A stretch of 64,000 nucleotides of DNA from Acinetobacter baumannii (GTDB lineage Bacteria > Pseudomonadota > Gammaproteobacteria > Pseudomonadales > Moraxellaceae). How positions within the stretch are numbered: position 1 is the first letter of the stretch; each line of letters starts with the position of its first letter. The notes beneath the pieces are model-generated. The model saw only the letters and a program-made list of their open reading frames with translations. It did no database searches and had not been told where the DNA came from. The stretch covers positions 1 through 64,000 of the forward strand of contig NZ_JADVOP010000006.1 of NCBI RefSeq assembly GCF_016508585.1, written 5' to 3'. The translations under genes and the position numbers were made by a program. Below are positions 1-8,599 of the stretch, one piece after another.

Positions 1-10
1 ATCCTAAAAA

Positions 11-39
11 ATATTTGAACATCATATCTGTTCAAATAT
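11..39. promoter_or_regulatory. Perfect 11-bp inverted repeat, candidate enhancer site
   Basis: The arms ATATTTGAACA and TGTTCAAATAT are perfect complements around a 7-nt centre. The site lies about 110 bp upstream of the sigma-54 promoter at 148-163, the usual distance for an enhancer-binding activator of sigma-54 polymerase. This role is inferred from position. It could instead be the terminator of a gene left of the window, though no T-run follows. Confidence 0.45.
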
Positions 40-50
40 CTCTATCAAAA

Positions 51-125
51 TGTTTAAATTTAAACAAAATGTCATTTTCTTGATTAAATATAAACATATT
101 CAAGATATAAAAAATGAAATGACAT
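51..125. repeat. 16-bp palindrome and long imperfect inverted repeat
   Basis: A perfect palindrome TGTTTAAATTTAAACA lies at 51-66. Just after it, ATGTCATTT at 69-77 is complementary to AAATGACAT at 117-125, with a weaker inner pair (TCTTGA and TCAAGA). These elements lie between the upstream inverted repeat and the sigma-54 promoter. They may be regulator or IHF-type bending sites, or simply AT-rich symmetry. No function can be assigned. Confidence 0.35.
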
Positions 126-147
126 TGATTTTTAAACATTTCACATA

Positions 148-163
148 TGGCATTTTTATTGCT
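148..163 (+). promoter_or_regulatory. Sigma-54 promoter for the first monooxygenase
   Basis: TGGCATTTTTATTGCT matches the RpoN consensus TGGCACGNNNNTTGCW with the invariant GG and GC exactly spaced. Transcription would start near 174, giving a leader of about 20 nt before the ATG at 193. Four other promoters of this class with similar leaders occur in the first 22 kb. Confidence 0.8.
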
Positions 164-192
164 CTTTATATTATTTTTAATATGGAATGCAC

Positions 193-1281
193 ATGAGTAT
201 TGAGTTTGTTGGTATGGTTTTTCCAAATCAATGGTCAGAAACATATGGGATGCGTATTGGTCATAAAATAGATTTGGAATATCTCCGCTATCATGCACGT
301 GCACATGAATATGCAGGCTTCGATAAAGTTTTGATTGCCAGCAACCCTTCAAGTCCAGATAGTATGCAAATTGCCGCGTACCTTGCACAACATACTGAAC
401 GTTTGGGATTTATGATTGCCCACCGCCCTGCTTTGTTGACCCCTAATTTGGCTGCTCGTTCTTTTGCAACACTCGATCATACGACAGGAGGCGGACGTAT
501 ACGCCTGCATGCCATTACAGGCATTGGTGCTGAACCACAAGAAGGTGATTATATTATTGATAAAATTCAAAGATATGAACGGACAAGTGAATATCTTGAG
601 ATTATCAAACGACTCTGGAGCAATGAAGAGCCTTTTGACTATGAGGGAAAGTATTTTAAACTTGAGAATGCCTTTATACCGCTCAAACCTGTGTACGGTA
701 CAGTTCCAATTTCTTTCGGCGGATCTTCCGATATTGCGTATGAAATCGCAGCAAAACATGCGGATCTTTATTCACTTTGGGGAGAACCTTTATCAGGTGT
801 GAAAGAACAGATTGATAAATTAAAAAATGCAGCAAATAAAGTTCATCAAACCACTCCTGCTGTAAGTTTATCAGTACGCCTTATTATTGGTCCGACCACG
901 GAACTGGCATGGAAACGTGCCGAACAGATCTTAGCTGACATCCAAAACAATCCTCAATTTCAAAATAACGCTGACCTTACAGGACATAAGCTTAAAGGGA
1001 CAGGTTCTCAGCGTTTACTTGCTGTTGCTAAACAAGGAGATCTTCATGACAAAGCCTTGTGGATGCCTACAGCCTCAGCTGTCGGAGCCTATGGCGATAC
1101 CACAGCCTTAGTCGGTACGCCCGATACTATTATTGAATCATTGCTGGATTATGTAGATTTAGGTGTGACAACTTTCCTAAACCGTGGCTATGATCCTATT
1201 TATGATACTGTGGATTATGGTCGTTATATTATTCCTGCAGTTCGTCAGGAAGCGGCAAAACGTATAAAGCAAACGGCTTGA
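193..1281 (+). CDS. SsuD-like FMNH2-dependent sulfonate monooxygenase (LLM class)
   Basis: This 362-residue protein belongs to the luciferase-like (LLM) flavin-dependent oxidoreductases. The segment FGGSSDIAYEIAAKHADLY followed by WGEP closely parallels the E. coli alkanesulfonate monooxygenase SsuD, so the likely reaction is oxygenolytic C-S cleavage of an organosulfonate with release of sulfite, using FMNH2 from a separate reductase not found here. The ATG at 193 is preferred over 187 because TGGA at 183-186 is correctly spaced from it. It is a single-gene unit behind a sigma-54 promoter and ends in a hairpin terminator. The exact substrate is unknown. A second SsuD-like gene lies at 19080-20273. 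Confidence 0.85.
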   Translation: MSIEFVGMVFPNQWSETYGMRIGHKIDLEYLRYHARAHEYAGFDKVLIASNPSSPDSMQIAAYLAQHTERLGFMIAHRPALLTPNLAARSFATLDHTTGGGRIRLHAITGIGAEPQEGDYIIDKIQRYERTSEYLEIIKRLWSNEEPFDYEGKYFKLENAFIPLKPVYGTVPISFGGSSDIAYEIAAKHADLYSLWGEPLSGVKEQIDKLKNAANKVHQTTPAVSLSVRLIIGPTTELAWKRAEQILADIQNNPQFQNNADLTGHKLKGTGSQRLLAVAKQGDLHDKALWMPTASAVGAYGDTTALVGTPDTIIESLLDYVDLGVTTFLNRGYDPIYDTVDYGRYIIPAVRQEAAKRIKQTA

Positions 1282-1319
1282 TTCCACCGCATCATAATCC
1301 CATTGCGCTTATTTCAGTC

Positions 1320-1349
1320 AGCCACTTTGGTCCCATGAGCAAAGTGGCT
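1320..1349. terminator. Bidirectional terminator hairpin
   Basis: AGCCACTTTG and CAAAGTGGCT form a perfect 10-bp stem with a 10-nt loop between the convergent monooxygenase and lipase genes. The flanking sequence on the plus side is only moderately T-rich. Confidence 0.7.
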
Positions 1350-1354
1350 ATTTC

Positions 1355-2617
1355 TTATTGTAGTTCAGGCTTACAAATAGACTGTATTTTTTGTCCTGAA
1401 ATCACCTTTTTAGCAAATGGAATAGAATCTTTTAATGATGCATTTACCGTTTCGCTATGACCGAGCCCATGATAGAGATGCCCTTCCACTACCGTTCCTG
1501 CCTGACAAGCATCTGCAACCAGTTTCATTTGACTGCGTGCATCAGGAGTAATGTCATTTGCGCCAGTACCAATAAATACGGGATGATTAATCTTTAATGT
1601 AGGATAATACCCGTAGGACTTGGATTGTTGTTCCAACACTTCCTTATAATAAGCCGGTGGATGAGGTTGATAAGCTTTCGCTGGAGATAATCCTGAAGCT
1701 TGGATATCTGACATAAATCCAACCAGACATGCATTACGCCCCTGTTCAACCAAAGCTAAGGCTTGTGGCGTAAAAATATCTTCAGCCTTAATTTCAGGAT
1801 TTAAACTTTTGGCGACCAAGAAACTATAAATACCATATGCCAGTGATGGACTCACTTCATGCGGATTTAATTTCAAATCATTTTCACCTGCTTTTGCCTG
1901 GGGATCTTTATAAATAACTCCCGTACCGATTGAACCTTTGATATTTAAATCAGGTGCATAAGTCGCTGAATAAGAAGAAGCAGCAACGGCGCCCGCCCCC
2001 CCTTGCGACTGCCCCACAATGACGAATTTATTGGCCAATGGAAGATTGGTTTTTAAAGCTGCACGTCCGCTGTCTAAAATACTGTAAGCCAACATCGGAT
2101 TGTTGATTAGCAAGTGTGGACCCGCTACTCCCAAGCCTTCGTAATCTGTTGCAACGACTGCAAAACCTTCTTCAAGCCAACGATTTAAATATTTGACATC
2201 ACGGTATGAACGTCCATTCCAAGATGGAGCGCAACTGTCTGCCAAACCCACGGTTCCGTGTGCCCATAGCACGACAGGCCAGCCCCCCTGAGGCGCCTGT
2301 CCTTTGGGAATATGTACCGTTCCTGAAACGACAATTGGTGTTTTACTGTCCCGACCACTGGTCGAACTATATAAAATACGGATCGCTTGAGTCGCCTGAT
2401 CAAGAGCAATATAAGGCGTAGTCACCACTTCTGTACGCAGCAATTCTCCCGGTTGGGCAGGAATATCATTGTTCCAAGTATAAAAAGCAGATACTCGTCC
2501 ATCTCCATATTGTTCTTGCGCTTGTGGTGCATGTTGAGCATTCAAATAGGTGGGGATCACCATGGTGCTACCCAGTACAGTTAGACCGATGGTTTTTATC
2601 CATTGCTGAAATTTCAT
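1355..2617 (-). CDS. Secreted lipase-family alpha/beta hydrolase (downstream copy)
   Basis: This 420-residue protein has an N-terminal signal peptide (hydrophobic residues 8-24, likely cleavage after LNA near 27). It has the fold markers of secretory lipases (LIP, PF03583): WAHGTVGLADSC near 118-129, the nucleophile motif GQSQGG with Ser204, an Asp in GANDITPD and a His in GLGHSE near the C terminus. It should hydrolyse esters in the periplasm or outside the cell. It lies 10 bp after a paralogue of nearly equal length and behind a TonB receptor gene, all in one direction, so the three probably form an operon. The link to sulfur nutrition is inferred from promoter and context. Confidence 0.85.
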   Translation of the reverse strand: MKFQQWIKTIGLTVLGSTMVIPTYLNAQHAPQAQEQYGDGRVSAFYTWNNDIPAQPGELLRTEVVTTPYIALDQATQAIRILYSSTSGRDSKTPIVVSGTVHIPKGQAPQGGWPVVLWAHGTVGLADSCAPSWNGRSYRDVKYLNRWLEEGFAVVATDYEGLGVAGPHLLINNPMLAYSILDSGRAALKTNLPLANKFVIVGQSQGGAGAVAASSYSATYAPDLNIKGSIGTGVIYKDPQAKAGENDLKLNPHEVSPSLAYGIYSFLVAKSLNPEIKAEDIFTPQALALVEQGRNACLVGFMSDIQASGLSPAKAYQPHPPAYYKEVLEQQSKSYGYYPTLKINHPVFIGTGANDITPDARSQMKLVADACQAGTVVEGHLYHGLGHSETVNASLKDSIPFAKKVISGQKIQSICKPELQ

Positions 2618-2627
2618 GATTTTTCTC

Positions 2628-3878
2628 TTACTCTAAATTGATTGAACAGGTATCGGGAATGGCTTGATCATTTAAAGCCAACTGGGCAAAAGGAATGGCA
2701 TCCTGTAAGGAACGTGGTACAGCTTCACTATGACTTAAACCATGGTATAAATGAGCCTGTACTTGTGTTCCTGCTGCACAAGCATCTTTGACCAACTGCA
2801 TTTGATTACGTGCATCAGGTGTACGATCGTCTGCCCCAGTACCAATAAAGACGGGATGCTTAATCTTAAGTGTGGGATAAGCCCCATATTTCTGATCAAA
2901 TTTGGCTTGAAGTTTTTGGTATTTTTCAGAAGGTTGTGCCAATAAAGCATCGTTGAAACTGAGTTTCTCAAAATTTACATCAGCAAAAATTTCAGAAGCA
3001 CATTGCGCACGTGAATGTTCCACCAAGGCAAAGGCTTTTGGGATAAATACTTCTTCTACCTTTAAGCTTGGGTCATATTGTTGTAAAACATGAAAGCCCA
3101 AAATCTGATAAGCCAATGCAGGATTGGGTAGATTACGATTGGCAATATTTATTGTAGGTCGCTCTGTTTGCTTAGGTTTATAAATCACACCTGTTGCAAT
3201 TGTGCCTTTAATATTTAAATCAGGCGCATAACTTTCAGCATACGTTGCTGCGCCAAATGCCGCTGCACCACCTTGGGATTGCCCTGCAATAATGATGCGA
3301 TTAGAAATCTGGTGCTGTGTTTTTAATGCCGCACGTGCGCTGTCTAAAATATTAAATGAAAGCTGTGGTACATTGATCAACCAATGCGGTCCTACGACAC
3401 CTAACCCCTGATAGTCGGGTTCAACGATCGCATAGCCTTGCTTTAACCACTGATTTAAATAGTATGCGTTACGATAGACACGCCCCGCCCAGGAAGGCGC
3501 ACACTGATCTGCAAGTCCAACTGTCCCATGCCCCCAAACTAAAAGCGGCCATCCCTCTGCTGGTGCTTTACCCTTGGGGATAAATAATGAGCCTGACACG
3601 ACTGTTGCAGATCGACTGTCTATGCCATTGGTAGAACTGAATAGAATGCGATATTGATCAGAAGCTTCTTTTAAACGAATTCCTTCATCTAGAGGTTCAG
3701 TACGTAATAAAAGTCCGGGTTGCGTGGGTATCTTTTCATTCCATCGATAAAATTCGGAAAGATGCTTATCACCGTACAAGGGACTAAATTTGTATTCAAT
3801 GAATGGCGTGTTGGCAAAGCTCTGTTGTAAGCCAAAAACCATATAAAAGATGCTGATTAAAATTGTGTTCAGTTTCAT
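2628..3878 (-). CDS. Secreted lipase-family alpha/beta hydrolase (upstream copy)
   Basis: This 416-residue paralogue of the adjacent downstream gene has a signal peptide (about residues 4-22, likely cut after SFA). It carries the same landmarks: WGHGTVGLADQC, nucleophile motif GQSQGG, GADDRTPD with the acidic residue and GLSHSE with the histidine. The two genes clearly arose by tandem duplication but have diverged across their length, so they may act on different esters. It starts 15 bp after the TonB receptor stop codon and is probably co-transcribed with it. Secretion plus a neighbouring outer-membrane receptor suggests that an ester is cut outside the inner membrane and a product is taken up. 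Confidence 0.85.
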   Translation of the reverse strand: MKLNTILISIFYMVFGLQQSFANTPFIEYKFSPLYGDKHLSEFYRWNEKIPTQPGLLLRTEPLDEGIRLKEASDQYRILFSSTNGIDSRSATVVSGSLFIPKGKAPAEGWPLLVWGHGTVGLADQCAPSWAGRVYRNAYYLNQWLKQGYAIVEPDYQGLGVVGPHWLINVPQLSFNILDSARAALKTQHQISNRIIIAGQSQGGAAAFGAATYAESYAPDLNIKGTIATGVIYKPKQTERPTINIANRNLPNPALAYQILGFHVLQQYDPSLKVEEVFIPKAFALVEHSRAQCASEIFADVNFEKLSFNDALLAQPSEKYQKLQAKFDQKYGAYPTLKIKHPVFIGTGADDRTPDARNQMQLVKDACAAGTQVQAHLYHGLSHSEAVPRSLQDAIPFAQLALNDQAIPDTCSINLE

Positions 3879-3893
3879 TTGGGTACCCTGACA

Positions 3894-6386
3894 TCAAAAG
3901 TCGTAACTGATACGACCGTAGAGATAAGTACCAAATGAACCCTCTGGTGCATTAAAACTATATTTCACAACGCCATAAGGGTCTTGGGAAAGCGTACGAT
4001 CCGGATGACTATTGAATAAATTCACCGCACCCAGATTGAGTTTTAAACCTTTCACGAATTGATCCGCGCTATACCCGATATCCAAATCCACAACCCATTG
4101 CGGATCAAACGTTTGGTCTAGACCAGGATTGGTATTGTTTTGAATGCTCCACTTGTCATAACGACGCAAATTGGTATTTAAAGTCCATGCATTTTTGTCC
4201 CACGTGGTTCCTATAGTCAGCTTATTTTTAGGTGCTGCTGACTCAATTAAACTCTGCGTATTTCGTCCTGCAATCGCACTGGATGGAATCATCTCTCCTT
4301 TTGAAGTCAATGCATTTCGCGTTTTGGTAATCTCATTGTCATTACTTGCAAAACCAAGATTTAAACGTAAATTCCCGTATCTGTCTAAATCTAAATCATG
4401 TTTTGCCGTAATCTCTACACCACGCGTACGAGTATCCAGCAAGTTATTGAAGAATGCTACATTATTGATATTGGCATATGCCGTGCCCGCAAAAGCATTG
4501 TTGATTAAACTGCCTGAGATATTATCCGAAAGTAAAATACGATCTTTAATGTTTATTTGATAAACATCGACGGTGAATGCTGTTTTGGCAACAGGTTCCC
4601 AAACAAAACCCAGTGAGTAATTGGTTGACTTTTCAGGTTTTAATTTATTTCCTCCCACCAATTGCGCGGCTTCACTGCCCGCAACTAAAGTACGCTGTTG
4701 TACATCTCTCCAAACACCATCTGTGCCTTGTACTGTCTGCACGCTATAGGTTGAATAGCCCAATTGGGCTAAAGAAGGAGCGCGATAGCCTGTGCTTGCT
4801 GAACCTCGGATACTGATCTTTGGATCAAGATTATATTTGAGCGTGAGTTTGCCGTTGGTGGTGCTGCCGAAGTCAGAATATCGTTCTGTACGCAATGCCA
4901 CACCGGCATTTAAATCTTTAATCAGCTCTGTTTCCAAATCAACATAGGCACCATAAACATTGCGATCTATGCTTCGAACATCTTGGTCTGTAATCCCTGC
5001 ATAAATCTCTGGCGCATTCAGGTTGTCATAGTAAGGACCACGCGTATAAGCAACACGATCACCTGCCTGCTGCTTATATTGTTCCCAACGATATAAAGCG
5101 CCTGTGGATACCGTTAGTGGGCTAAATAACCAAGATAGATTTAAATCACGACTGTAATCAACACCCGTATTGAGTTGAGAAAATATATTATTGCCCAAGT
5201 GGTATTGAGTCGGAGAACCTAATCCATAGCTTGGATTAAAACCATTGCCCTGTTCAGTATTGACTTTATTGTTTCCATAAGTCGCAAATACATCAAATTT
5301 ACCCGTTTTCTGTGTACCATTTTTTGCTCCCAAAGTGACTGAAAAATCATCAACCTTGACTAAGCTTTCAGGAATTCTCCCATCTGGATAAATTTCCTTA
5401 AAATAAGGCGATTTATTAACTGCTGCTGTGGATGATGGCGGTTCATAAAAATTTTCCCCTTTGCTTTCGCGATGTCCATAAGTACCAAAGCTATAAAGTG
5501 CTAAGGTTTCCTTAATCGGTAGATCTGCATTAAAACTTAAGTTAATTTGATTTTTCAGCTCAGGTGAACCGAATTTCCAATGTCGGTAAGGCGTATTATT
5601 TTCATCGTATTGATGATTTGGATGACTCGAATTGTTGTAAAATACCCGCGTATCCGCCAAGGTATTATTGGCTGATTCACGTTTTCCAACATCCAATGCC
5701 AAGGTAAGTGAACCATCGTTGGGCAGTGCAAAACCTGTCCATGCTGAAATTTTATGCTGAACACCATCGCCCTGCGTAAAACCACCCCCCTGATAGTTGA
5801 CATTACCCCCTGCATCAGTGGATCTTAAAATGATATTTACCACGCCTGCAATTGCATCAGAACCAAATTGAGCAGCTGCACCATCACGTAAAATTTCAAC
5901 TCGCTCTACAGCACTGATGGGAATCAAGCTTAAATCCACACCCGCAGCACCTCGCCCTCCTGCATAGGACTGTCGAGTAAAATAAGCCGAGGTATGACGA
6001 CGTTTACCATTGATCAATACCAGTGTTTGATCAGATGTTAAGCCTCTTAAAGCAATTCCTGGTGCAACTGCAGCACCAAAGCCACCTGCGGGAGAAGTTG
6101 GCAATGACACTGCTGGAGAAATTTTAGCCAATGCTTTTGATAGATCTGCTTCGCCTGTAGCCAGCAAGGCTTGAGGGGAAATAATATCGACAGGTGCTGG
6201 CGCATCTAATGCATTTTTAACTGCACGGCGAGAACCGGTAACGATAACAGATTCTAAAGTGATCGAATCTTCATCGTCCGCAGCTTTTGGCACTGAGGGC
6301 TGATTCGCCAGTGCAATCGCACTTGCCAGTGCAGAAAATACAAATATGGAGGATTTTAAAATGGAACTTTGATTGAATTTACTCAT
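3894..6386 (-). CDS. TonB-dependent outer membrane receptor
   Basis: This 830-residue protein has a signal peptide (cleavage probably after ALA near residue 27), a TonB-box-like segment ESVIVTGSRR, a plug domain with LRGLTSDQTLVLINGKRR and VERVEILRDGAAAQFGSDA, and a beta-barrel ending in an aromatic residue (ISYDF). It lacks the N-terminal STN signalling domain, so it probably does not signal to an anti-sigma factor. The second ATG (6386) is preferred because AAGGGAA is correctly spaced from it; the preceding ATG at 6392 is too close. A sigma-54 promoter lies just upstream. The genetic company of two lipases and sulfur enzymes suggests import of an organosulfur ligand rather than a siderophore, by inference only. 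Confidence 0.9.
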   Translation of the reverse strand: MSKFNQSSILKSSIFVFSALASAIALANQPSVPKAADDEDSITLESVIVTGSRRAVKNALDAPAPVDIISPQALLATGEADLSKALAKISPAVSLPTSPAGGFGAAVAPGIALRGLTSDQTLVLINGKRRHTSAYFTRQSYAGGRGAAGVDLSLIPISAVERVEILRDGAAAQFGSDAIAGVVNIILRSTDAGGNVNYQGGGFTQGDGVQHKISAWTGFALPNDGSLTLALDVGKRESANNTLADTRVFYNNSSHPNHQYDENNTPYRHWKFGSPELKNQINLSFNADLPIKETLALYSFGTYGHRESKGENFYEPPSSTAAVNKSPYFKEIYPDGRIPESLVKVDDFSVTLGAKNGTQKTGKFDVFATYGNNKVNTEQGNGFNPSYGLGSPTQYHLGNNIFSQLNTGVDYSRDLNLSWLFSPLTVSTGALYRWEQYKQQAGDRVAYTRGPYYDNLNAPEIYAGITDQDVRSIDRNVYGAYVDLETELIKDLNAGVALRTERYSDFGSTTNGKLTLKYNLDPKISIRGSASTGYRAPSLAQLGYSTYSVQTVQGTDGVWRDVQQRTLVAGSEAAQLVGGNKLKPEKSTNYSLGFVWEPVAKTAFTVDVYQINIKDRILLSDNISGSLINNAFAGTAYANINNVAFFNNLLDTRTRGVEITAKHDLDLDRYGNLRLNLGFASNDNEITKTRNALTSKGEMIPSSAIAGRNTQSLIESAAPKNKLTIGTTWDKNAWTLNTNLRRYDKWSIQNNTNPGLDQTFDPQWVVDLDIGYSADQFVKGLKLNLGAVNLFNSHPDRTLSQDPYGVVKYSFNAPEGSFGTYLYGRISYDF

Positions 6387-6416
6387 GAACATTTCCCTTA
6401 AAAAGTGATGTTCAAT

Positions 6417-6432
6417 TGCAAAGCCAATGCCA
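6417..6432 (-). promoter_or_regulatory. Sigma-54 promoter for TonB receptor-lipase operon
   Basis: Read on the minus strand, TGGCATTGGCTTTGCA matches the -24/-12 RpoN consensus. The predicted start near 6406 leaves a 20-nt leader before the ATG at 6386. The rest of 6433-6766 is AT-rich, contains the terminator of the neighbouring exporter operon and no gene. Confidence 0.8.
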
Positions 6433-6612
6433 TTATTTTATTTATTAAAAATCAATCAATTAATCATAAATAAATCTATAGTGTTGTTTTTATTCAAACA
6501 AATATTTTCCAAAATGCTTTGAAAACAACTTTTTAAAATTATCCGGATAGCATTGAATTTTAAACCATAACTGTAGAGTGGAAATTAAGCTGATTTTAAA
6601 CAAAGGTTAAAA

Positions 6613-6636
6613 AGCCACCCTGACTTTGGGATGGCT
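6613..6636 (-). terminator. Rho-independent terminator of the exporter operon
   Basis: An AGCCA/TGGCT stem extended by CCC/GGG with one mismatch is followed on the minus strand by TTTTT. It lies about 130 nt past the stop of the second exporter gene. Confidence 0.55.
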
Positions 6637-6766
6637 CAATTTTAAATAATGAGACCTAGACTGCACATCTTAAAATGAATAGCACCCAGTGTTTGCTTTT
6701 GATGAATTTATCATTTTCTCAATTCTGTTGGTGATTTTTAACTTCCACATCATCAGATCGGATAGA

Positions 6767-8599
6767 CTATGCATGCGAGTTATTCATATAGGATTGATAT
6801 AGCGCATAATACTGGCGTTGTTGCTGAAGTAATTGTTCATGTGTTCCAGACTCAACCACTGTTCCATTTTCAATCACCACAATCTTGTCAGCTTCTTGAA
6901 TCGTACTTAAACGATGGGCGATAATAATACTGGTGCGATTTTGACAAAGACGGCGCAATGCATATTGGATTTTTTGTTCAGTATAGAGATCTATTGCTGA
7001 GGTCGCTTCGTCTAAAATCAAAATTTTGGGGTTGGCAAGATAAGCCCGGACCAGACAAACCAACTGGCGTTGTCCATGACTTAGATGTATACCTAAAGCT
7101 CCGACCTCTGTTAAATAGCCATTCGGCAATTGTTCCAATATTTCGTCCGCCCCTAAAGCTTCAATTGCTTGAATCAGTTCATTGTCCGTTGCTTCTGGTC
7201 TGACGAGTCTTAAATTGTCTAAGATACTGCCTGTAAATAACACATTATCTTGCAACACTATGCCTACATGTTGTCTTAAACTGGATTGTCTGATTTCATC
7301 AATCGGGTAACGATCAATAAAAATATTGCCTTGCTGCGCCTGATAGAAGCGAGTCAGCAATTGAACAACTGTGCTTTTCCCATGTCCCGTAGGTCCTACG
7401 ATGGCTACCACCTGTCCTGCATCAATTTCCAGATTAAATTGCTTCAGCACAGGCTTGCTTGTATAGGCAAAATCGACAGATTGAAAACGAATATGTCCTT
7501 GTATGTGTTCCAAGTTCAAAGCATTTTCTTTATCGACAATCGCAGGTTGTGTATCTAATAAAAGAAAAATCCTTTGGGCACAAGCCGTACCATTGGCATA
7601 ACGTTCAAACAGATCCGTTAATTCCTGCAAAGGTGCTAGAAATAAGAACACATAAAAAATACTTTCAGCAAACTGACCAATGGTGATGCTTTGCTCACTC
7701 AATGCATAGCTTCCTATTACAATAAATGCGGCGGTTGCAATGCTAGAAAGTATCCCTGTAAATGGCGCAAACCAACTGGTACGTTGACTGCCATGAATAA
7801 TAGATTGATTAAAATCACGCAATAGCAGCTGATAACGTTGCTGATTAAGATTTGCATAATTCAATTGCTGAATAATTTTGGTTCCATTGACACTCTCTAC
7901 CAAATGCGCCGTAAAACGACTGCGCTCTTCTGCAACACGCCCCCAATGCTTTTGTGATGATTTTTTGAAGATTGCCGTAACAGTAAAAAGAATCGGTAAA
8001 ATCACAAATAAGCACCAAAAAAATGGTGGATATACATGCCAGAGTAAAATTGATGCCAAACCACAACGCAGCAATGCAGAAAGCAACTCTGGTGGTCCTT
8101 GAATCAACAGAGGTTCGAGTGCATCAACATCGCTATCCATCCGGGAAATTATCCTGCCTGCTTTTGTTCGATCAAAATATCCGATGCTTAAACTTTGTAT
8201 ATGTGCAAATAATGTTTGCCGCAACCGATTTAAAACCCGTAAACCCGCAAGACTTGATAAATATTTTGATAAAGCCGCAAAACCAAAGCGACTGATCCAG
8301 CTGATGCTCAGTATTGCCAAAGCCAACCATAAAACTTGATACTGGAGAATCAAGTGCCCTGCCTGTTGGGTAAAGCCTGAATCAAGAATAAATTTGATGG
8401 TCCAAGGGCGCACAAAAATACTCAGTACTTGAAAAATTTCAACGACACTGATGGCAATCAGTAAATGGCTTACAGGTGCAATCAAAGGAATAAGTTTTTC
8501 TAACATACTGCGTTGAATTGAGGTTTCTGCCAGATTTTCTTCTATTTGCAAATCTGTCAATTTCATCGTTGAACGTACATTCTGGGTGGATGAATTCAT
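6767..8599 (-). CDS. Heterodimeric ABC exporter, subunit with intact Walker B
   Basis: This 610-residue type IV (MdlB/MsbA-like) half exporter has six N-terminal membrane segments (about residues 30-340) followed by a nucleotide-binding domain. Visible motifs are Walker A GPTGHGKST, signature LSHGQRQ (the usual second Gly is His) and Walker B ILILDEATSAID with the catalytic Glu. It overlaps the partner gene by 4 nt (ATGA), the usual sign of translational coupling. The non-standard signature would sit opposite the partner's altered Walker B, so one of the two ATP sites should be degenerate. It resembles E. coli MdlB; the substrate is unknown. Confidence 0.85.
   Translation of the reverse strand: MNSSTQNVRSTMKLTDLQIEENLAETSIQRSMLEKLIPLIAPVSHLLIAISVVEIFQVLSIFVRPWTIKFILDSGFTQQAGHLILQYQVLWLALAILSISWISRFGFAALSKYLSSLAGLRVLNRLRQTLFAHIQSLSIGYFDRTKAGRIISRMDSDVDALEPLLIQGPPELLSALLRCGLASILLWHVYPPFFWCLFVILPILFTVTAIFKKSSQKHWGRVAEERSRFTAHLVESVNGTKIIQQLNYANLNQQRYQLLLRDFNQSIIHGSQRTSWFAPFTGILSSIATAAFIVIGSYALSEQSITIGQFAESIFYVFLFLAPLQELTDLFERYANGTACAQRIFLLLDTQPAIVDKENALNLEHIQGHIRFQSVDFAYTSKPVLKQFNLEIDAGQVVAIVGPTGHGKSTVVQLLTRFYQAQQGNIFIDRYPIDEIRQSSLRQHVGIVLQDNVLFTGSILDNLRLVRPEATDNELIQAIEALGADEILEQLPNGYLTEVGALGIHLSHGQRQLVCLVRAYLANPKILILDEATSAIDLYTEQKIQYALRRLCQNRTSIIIAHRLSTIQEADKIVVIENGTVVESGTHEQLLQQQRQYYALYQSYMNNSHA

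Noticed and set aside
32..388. 118-residue minus-strand frame over the first promoter
   Set aside because: It runs through the sigma-54 promoter and the start of the monooxygenase gene; the sequence is low-complexity Phe, Asn, Ile and Lys.
349..802. Two overlapping frames of 112 and 136 residues on both strands
   Set aside because: They lie wholly inside the SsuD-like gene in other frames and have no family resemblance.
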